This document shows, in pieces, positions 58,731 to 64,000 of a DNA stretch of 64,000 nucleotides. The stretch's first letter is position 1. The number at the start of each line of letters is the position of its first letter. Origin of the DNA: Plicaturopsis crispa FD-325 SS-3 (Eukaryota > Basidiomycota > Agaricomycetes > Amylocorticiales > Amylocorticiaceae); NCBI GenBank assembly GCA_000827205.1, contig KN832568.1:551139-615138 (forward strand), written 5' to 3'. The translations under genes were made by a program, and so were the position numbers. Below the pieces are notes generated by a model, which saw nothing but the letters and a program-made list of their open reading frames with translations, made no database searches and was not told the origin of the DNA.

Positions 58731-59803
58731 GTTGATATCGAGGACAAGGACAAGGACGGAGCGGAGGGGGGTTGGGCTTTACAGGGGGTTTTCGAGCTAG
58801 GGGAGGCGCACCTTAAATATGTGTATGGCAGTGATGTACACGCCTCGCTGGCGCTGCGCGCCTTGTGCGTGATTACCTGATGCAGGAAGCGGTGGAAGTT
58901 GGTGTTCCGTACACGAGGAGGCCGCGGGTGTGCAGCTGCGCGGACATGTGTTTACTTATAACGCAAGCGCTCCAGGGGCATAAGTTGAAAGTAAGTCCGG
59001 ACACGGGGATGTCAGTAGGTCGAGTGGCCACTGAGTCACTGCGGAGGACTGTTTCAGAACATGTTAACGCCGCAGAGACACTCGTGCAGAGGCAAGGCGA
59101 AGTTGAGACGCACTAAGGGCCGACAAGGATCAAAAATTGTGGTCTCACTAAGTACGAGACGCAGCAGTTTCCCTGCCAAACATCACGGGGAACGGATATC
59201 CGTGGCGTGAGACCACACACAGGTCCATGGAAGACCAATGTTGTCTGAGGGAGTTGGGTCGAGGGTAGCTTACCTGAAGATGACAAGAGGGCCATATGAT
59301 GGAGTGACAGGGAGGCCTACTCGCCGAAACTCGGCACGGAAACGCATGGTAAGCACTCAGTACGAGGACGGATGATATCTCGAGGATAAGAGCGCACTTT
59401 AGGCACAGTGAAGACTGTACTGGGTGCACTAGGAAGGAAGGACAAGCCTGTATAGAGGCGCAAAGAGAATGAGTCAGTCAGGTGGAGAGCGGGAACATGA
59501 ACGAAGAGTTGACTCACTCAGTAGCTGCGGAAGGTTGAATGATGCAGAGCGATCGACAATTTGAAGCCTGGCAGAACAAGTAGCCACTTCACCAGCTGGA
59601 CATGGGTGTAACGCGGAGGAGCATGTTCAAGGATCGATTGTGGCGTGACGAACCGGGAGACACTTCGACGGGTTACAGAGGAGCATGCATTTGTGGCGCC
59701 GCAGAGATAGCAATGTAGATAGAGAGCCGGAAGAACTGAATTGAAAGTGGAGTAGTGTCGACGATAAGTGGGCCACACGGTATATCACAGCTGCAAGCTC
59801 TTC
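58731..59803. other. Non-coding stretch with splice-like signals on the minus strand
   Basis: No protein family recognised. On the minus strand an ATG-led frame MRFRAEFRRVGLPV ends at a good donor (AG|GTAAGC, near 59270), and pyrimidine-rich acceptors lie upstream of it. This could be a spliced non-coding transcript or the long 3' part of the neighbouring gene; it may also mean nothing. Confidence 0.3.
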
Positions 59804-60941
59804 TCAATAGCGTACTGCTTTCTCGTCGCCATACGAATATCGCGCCGCAGCCGAAGAGTGCAGCGCGATGATATTCCTTCGGAGACTGAGGAACATTTCA
59901 GGACACGCGGACGGTGAGAGGAAATAGACACGCACGTTATCTGCTCCGTGTAGTACTCGCGAATTTCCTTGTAGTTTTCATGTCTGTGGCGCTTGTGCAC
60001 AAACGTCAACATGACACAGGTGGCTACCATGGCTGCATGATACGCGTCGAAGGATTGTTAATTAAAATGAACCCAAGGAGAAAAGGACACGTGCATACCT
60101 GCAGCTATGCATATGCCTGTTAGTGCGTACTGCCAGGGTGCGACTCGTACTGGTGTCTCAGGAGGGTCCGTGCAGAGCCCCTGCGATCCGCAGTTATACT
60201 ATATCAGGGAACATAGATGAGCCGAATATGCTGCGTACACATTTGCTAGGACATACCGTTGAGCACTGCTGATCGGTCTGGCAAAGAGACCCGAGAGCCT
60301 GCGTAGGAACGCAAGTCGAGCTCGTGCCATCGCAGAAGTACTCAGTTCGACAATTGTCCCGAGTAACGACGATGCTAGAGGGCTCGCCGGCGACTCCGAC
60401 ATCCATATATGTCGTATTGTCAATCACGCAGGGCTGTCCTACGGTGACGTTCGCATACCTCAGACTTCATAAGCATGATGCCAACCATGGAGAAGGAGAT
60501 GGAAACATACCTGCATTGCATCTGCAGACATACCGACCCGTTGAAGTTTTGTTTGCTGGACCATGTCGCTCGATCCGCATCATCAGGTGGGGCGCACTGC
60601 TCGTCCCGCCCCAGCTCGCACGCGTCGCCGACCGGCCTCCACGGAGTACACGCGCTTCCGTTGTCGGGGCAGAAGCTGCCGGCTGCACACAACGGCGGAA
60701 CGGTTTCCGTAGGTGCGTACCCGAACGCGAATTCGTCGCGCCTGCACTGCCGGGGGATGCAGGTGCCGTTGGTCCCGGCCGAACAGAAGTACTTGGATCC
60801 GCACTCCGTGATGAATTTCTGCGTTGAGGGGTCGATGTGGTCGTTGTTCCCGATGCATAGCGCGCCTTCATCTAGGCTTCCTGATCTAACGACGCAAAAG
60901 AAAGCGGGAATTAAAAGAGCGAGGGGGAGCAGGGAGCGCAT
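59804..60941 (-). CDS. Cysteine-rich, single-pass receptor-like membrane protein
   Basis: Begins with a signal peptide (MRSLLPLALLIPAFFCVVRS). The ectodomain has many paired cysteines: GALCIGNNDHID, ECGSKYFCSAGTNGTCIPRQC and PPLCAAGSFCPDNGSAC. GDACELGRDEQCAPP, SVCLQMQC, a segment ending DNCRTEYFCDGTSSTC, LGSLCQTDQQC and YNCGSQGLC continue it. The spacing suggests two or three small disulfide modules, like those in Dickkopf/colipase or TNFR-like domains. An intron leads into the membrane span WQYALTGICIAAAMVATCVMLTF, then a basic stop-transfer (VHKRHRHENYKE) and a short cytosolic tail EYYTEQITLRRNIIALHSSAA-ARYSYGDEKAVRY. Single-pass topology with an amphipathic tail suggests a sensor or adhesion protein. 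I do not know a named family. Confidence 0.65.
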
Positions 60942-61574
60942 GATGGGTGTTCACTAGACGCGAGCGCGTTGCAGTCCGAGCCAAGACCGCTCCCAAGGCA
61001 AGCAAACTCCATTGTGTATGTCAGCCATTGCAATAACAACCGTCTAAATTGAAATGTAGTAGAGGATCATTCAGGCCCGGATGTTGCGAAGACGCAGAGG
61101 AACAGCGCTTACCCTTGTAACTAACCGACGCCTCTAATCGCGTACGAATTGTAGAAAGGTGAAACACTGTATTTATCAGGTTGTGTTGAACTGTGCGATA
61201 CTTTGAACCGCAAACTCTTTAGCAGAGTACGCTTGAAAAGCCACTAGCATCAGATCCTGGAATAATGCGTCATCCGCAAATGCTGTTCGTGCTTTTGCTA
61301 TATCGGACCGCTGGCGGTGTATGTTTACATCGGTCCATTCTTGTCTGCCAATGGGAGTAGCCATATCCGATGAACAACTCTGAGAAAAAATGGGGAATCA
61401 CTGAGCATAATCGATATTGATACAGTTCCTACCACAGCCATAATCGTTACAGTTCAAAATCTGTGACAGCCATAGCCTATCCCAATCAGAAAGCTGCGCA
61501 GACAAGTGATAAGGATGAAGGCGCACCGCAATCTCTAAGAAAGATCGTAGACGTCCGTATCCTCCAAATCTGAC
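60942..61574. other. Intergenic region
   Basis: A 62-codon minus-strand frame at 61176-61364 (MATPIGRQEWTDVNIHRQRS...) is ATG-led and of normal composition but has no family. It could be a small gene but is not called. Otherwise nothing is seen. Confidence 0.35.
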
Positions 61575-62120
61575 TCAACTCTTCCTCTTTCCCGCCTTCT
61601 TCGAACTAGGTACGACCTCATACGCATTCTTGTCCTCTTCGGCCGGGCTATCCTCAAGCTCGTGCACTACGCTACTTTGTGCGTCAGGCCCGCGCTGAGA
61701 CGAGCCAGGGTCAGGATGCTCGGGGTGCGCGTGCGGGTGTGCGTGGCGACGGCTATGGCTGGACGGCCTCGCCCGCCCATCGTCATCCGAATCGTCCGAG
61801 CTCGAGTCCTCGTCCGATGACTCGTCAAACCGTTTCGGCTTGTGGTAGATGCAACATACTGGATGCACACGCATGAGCCGCCGATCTGACATACAAATTT
61901 CGCTGGACGTACTTTTCGATTTCTTCCGCCCGCAGCCTTCGTTGTCTACTGTGCCCTCGCTCCATGCGACGGTACGCCTCGTGCGGCGGGGGCCGCCACG
62001 GAGGTGCAGGATGGCCTGCGGCTCTTCTGGGGCGGAATCTTCGTGTTCATGGTCGTGTACTGTAACGGTGCGCGAGCCATCGCTGGGGGCAGAAGTGTTG
62101 GGGCGCATCCGTGTTGCCAT
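61575..62120 (-). CDS. YPI1: Type 1 phosphatase inhibitor Ypi1 (PPP1R11/inhibitor-3 family)
   Basis: Exons 62120-61913 and 61858-61575 total 492 bases, giving 163 residues. The conserved core is [39 protein letters not shown]. It contains the VAW-type PP1-docking motif and the [16 protein letters not shown] block diagnostic of the family. The remainder is disordered: acidic and serine-rich ([10 protein letters not shown]), histidine-rich ([17 protein letters not shown]), and basic at the very end (SKKAGKRKS), probably a nuclear signal. Ypi1 binds PP1 (Glc7) in the nucleus and modulates it, with Sds22. I chose ATG 62120 because the preceding 44 codons look like leader sequence. Confidence 0.92.
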   Translation of the reverse strand: [181 protein letters not shown]

Positions 62121-62663
62121 TTCAGTAGTATGAATCCTATATACCAGCAATAGCTTGCTTATAGGCAGAAACGTAGATATGGTTTGTGTGAAGAATCGTT
62201 TGAGGACCGTCGACTTGGTCGACGTTTGTGCGGAGCAAAGTGATATAAGCAATAGCCCCTAACTCTATACGGTACTTACGCCGCAAAGTCGTCAATACTT
62301 ACTCGAATGGTTTCAATGTAAGAGCAGCAAGATGGGATTAAGCAGTTATATTCCCCAGTATGCGTTAACTATTTACTAATGGACAGGATGGATGGATGGA
62401 TGGTGGTGGTACATGACAGTGATAACGACAGTGACGAGACTAGACGAGACGGAATATGTACATTGCAAAGCGGCGAAGAGTACGGATGCAGCAGGACGGC
62501 GCGCAGCATGTCCTGCAATAGCCTGCAGCGAGCAAGGCTGGGGGGTTACGATAAGCGGACGGACCATGCGAAGAGACGAATTTAAACCCAAAGAACACGC
62601 AAGCATAAAACCACAGAGAAAGAGAAAAGTTGTCCATCTTACAAAAAACGGCGGCTTCGTGGA
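62121..62663. other. Region between the Ypi1 start and the DUF3295-type stop
   Basis: Holds the Ypi1 promoter at the left and the 3' flank of the right-edge gene. A short GGAT tandem (four units, about 62387-62404) is present. No gene. Confidence 0.45.
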
Positions 62664-64000
62664 TCACCAGCCTGCATAGTGGTAGTCGTCCGCCCAGCTG
62701 CGATTCCGCGCAAGCGCGACGCGTTTCCGCTCCTCCTTCTCCTCCGCCTCGCTCTTCGCCGACGTCCCCGCGTTGCCCACGCCGTCCGCAGACGTCGTCG
62801 CTGTCAGAGGGCGCAGGCCGCCCGTCCCTGTCCCGCGCCGCCGCGCGCCGATCATGCTGATCTTGCTCACCTGCCGTTCCCACAGCAGGTTCCGCCGCAG
62901 GCTCTCGGAGAGCTCCGTCGACAGCATCTGCCGGCGCGTCGTGCGCGGCGTCGACGGGGGCGCGGGGGCGGGCAGGTTGTACGGGTGGCCCAGCGGTATG
63001 GGGGCGGTGGAGATGCTCGGCAGCGGGGGACGTGAGGACGAGGCCTGGGGCAGGGTAGCGTTCCGCGCGGGTGGTTTTAGCTGGGCTTGAGGGGGGCCTT
63101 GTAGAGGACCTTGGGGAGGGACGCCGCGATCTTTGGACGTGCGCCGGCCGGCGAGGGCTGCGAGCTTTTCGTGCGCGACGCTGCGGGAGAGCTGGATACC
63201 ATCATTCGTGTCTTCTTCATCGTCGGTGTCTTCCTCCAATTCCTGTCCCTGTGGCCTGCCCTTCGGACGGTAGCCGCCGGTCCCGTTGCTTGTCGTCGCA
63301 GTCGGCTGCGCGGTGATATTCGTCATCTGCGCAGCCACAGGAGGCGCCGCAGACGTCTTGCTAGCTTGTAAAGGCGTCATTGCGAAGTTTGTTCGTTGCG
63401 CGTACGGATGATTGGGCGGGAACAGCGCGGGGTCAGGTTTCAAAAGCGCAGACAGCAGACCGGAGTGACTGCGATCGAGATTAGAGTACGACCGCTTCGG
63501 CACTTTGGTGAAGAGCTCGCGTTGGCGCTGCGCCTCGATGGCTGCCTCACGCAGTTTCGTGTCTTGGGCTTCCTTAGCTTTGTCTTCGCTATCTTCACTC
63601 ACGTCCTCATACGCTGACGAGTCTTCATCGGTGTCGGTCTCGTAGTCGTCAGTGTCTTCGTTGGACTGCGTAGAGGCCGCCGCCTTCGGTGCATCCGGCG
63701 GGGCCGGTTTCGACATCGTAAGCGCCGAAATCGTGGCACCAGCCGACCCGGCGTTCTTCGAAGATGAGCCGAGATTGAACGTCGGGCGCGACCTGGGCGC
63801 CACGCCATCACTGCGTGGTTTCGGCGCAACTACGTCATGCACGACCTGGGCCTTCCGCTGCGCAGTCCCTTGTCTCGCCGTGTGCGTATGCGAGTGCGAG
63901 CGCTGCATCGCGGGGCGCGGCGGAAGGTGGCGCATCGGCTCTTTTCCCTTCCGAGTAGCCGGTGCCCGCGGGGCGCCAGTGCGTTTGCGATCGGCTACGG
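62664..64000 (-). CDS. DUF3295-type protein, N-terminus beyond the window
   Basis: One open frame runs unbroken from the right edge (codons for RKRTGAPRAPATRKGKEP before MRHLPPRPAMQRS) to the TGA at 62664-62666, at least 445 residues. Acidic and serine-rich stretches (DDYETDTDEDSSAYEDVSED, EEDTDDEEDTND) alternate with conserved blocks: RSYSNLDRSHSGLLSALL, LFPPNHPYAQR, LSTELSESLRRNLLWERQ and the terminal RNSWADDYHYAGW-like ending (here NRSWADDYHYAGW). The paired ELSESLRRNLLWER and WADDYH-AGW motifs are those of the fungal DUF3295 family, which often carries an N-terminal DUF1752/GATA-associated segment; that part would lie outside. Likely a nuclear regulator, but no function is established. 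Confidence 0.7.
   Translation of the reverse strand, partial: VADRKRTGAPRAPATRKGKEPMRHLPPRPAMQRSHSHTHTARQGTAQRKAQVVHDVVAPKPRSDGVAPRSRPTFNLGSSSKNAGSAGATISALTMSKPAPPDAPKAAASTQSNEDTDDYETDTDEDSSAYEDVSEDSEDKAKEAQDTKLREAAIEAQRQRELFTKVPKRSYSNLDRSHSGLLSALLKPDPALFPPNHPYAQRTNFAMTPLQASKTSAAPPVAAQMTNITAQPTATTSNGTGGYRPKGRPQGQELEEDTDDEEDTNDGIQLSRSVAHEKLAALAGRRTSKDRGVPPQGPLQGPPQAQLKPPARNATLPQASSSRPPLPSISTAPIPLGHPYNLPAPAPPSTPRTTRRQMLSTELSESLRRNLLWERQVSKISMIGARRRGTGTGGLRPLTATTSADGVGNAGTSAKSEAEEKEERKRVALARNRSWADDYHYAGW

Overview
The window looks like nuclear DNA of a mushroom-forming basidiomycete (Agaricomycetes). Genes are dense and carry many GT-AG introns of about 45-70 bases. Several families are typical of that group: FunK1 kinases, DUF6533 and DUF6534 seven-helix membrane proteins, MYND proteins and an Adp1-like ABC transporter with a cysteine-rich ectodomain. 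No prokaryotic signature, tRNA, rRNA, CRISPR array or intact transposon was found. Gene models below were built by joining reading frames at visible splice sites. Where I summed exon lengths, the coding total is divisible by three, which supports the model. Family names come from recognising motifs in the translations, not from a database search.

Layout: 0.6-2.2 kb Asa1-like WD40 protein; 2.7-5.0 kb FunK1 kinase copy 1, with a doubtful 5' half; 5.3-7.3 kb C3HC/Rsm1 zinc-finger protein; 7.8-10.3 kb FunK1 kinase copy 2 on the opposite strand; 10.8-11.3 kb small membrane protein; 11.3-11.9 kb duplicated 3' end of the Rsm1-like gene; 12.1-13.4 kb Bsd2/NDFIP protein; 13.8-15.7 kb O-fucosyltransferase-like type II membrane protein; 15.7-20.0 kb gene-poor, with a candidate inverted-repeat element; 20.0-20.9 kb MYND protein; 21.3-24.1 kb ORC1; 24.8-26.5 kb aldose 1-epimerase; 26.9-30.3 kb Zn2Cys6 transcription factor; 30.9-31.5 kb cytochrome c; 32.8-34.0 kb Gfo/Idh/MocA (Gal80-like) protein; 34.5-35.3 kb conserved hypothetical; 35.8-38.7 kb Pps1-like dual-specificity phosphatase; 39.3-43.4 kb ABCG transporter; 44.4-46.0 kb DUF6534 protein; 46.0-48.2 kb gene-poor with dispersed repeats; 48.2-50.3 kb galactokinase; 50.6-51.7 kb NmrA-like protein; 53.2-54.6 kb DUF6533 protein; 55.2-56.2 kb Sfp1-like zinc-finger protein; 58.2-58.7 kb small heat shock protein; 59.8-60.9 kb cysteine-rich single-pass membrane protein; 61.6-62.1 kb PP1 inhibitor Ypi1; 62.7 kb to the right edge a DUF3295-type protein, cut by the edge.

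Most genes are ordinary housekeeping loci that do not form one pathway. Two groupings stand out. First, galactose-related genes (mutarotase, a Gal80-family protein, galactokinase) lie loosely spaced over 25 kb. Second, a 3.8 kb block carrying a FunK1 kinase and a small membrane-protein gene is bracketed by a roughly 600-base direct duplication of the end of the Rsm1-like gene. I did not find a convincing wholly new multi-gene system. The best leads are that rearranged block, the 577-base inverted-repeat element at 18.7 kb, the small membrane protein, the receptor-like cysteine-rich protein and the very small exons in the galactokinase and cytochrome c genes.
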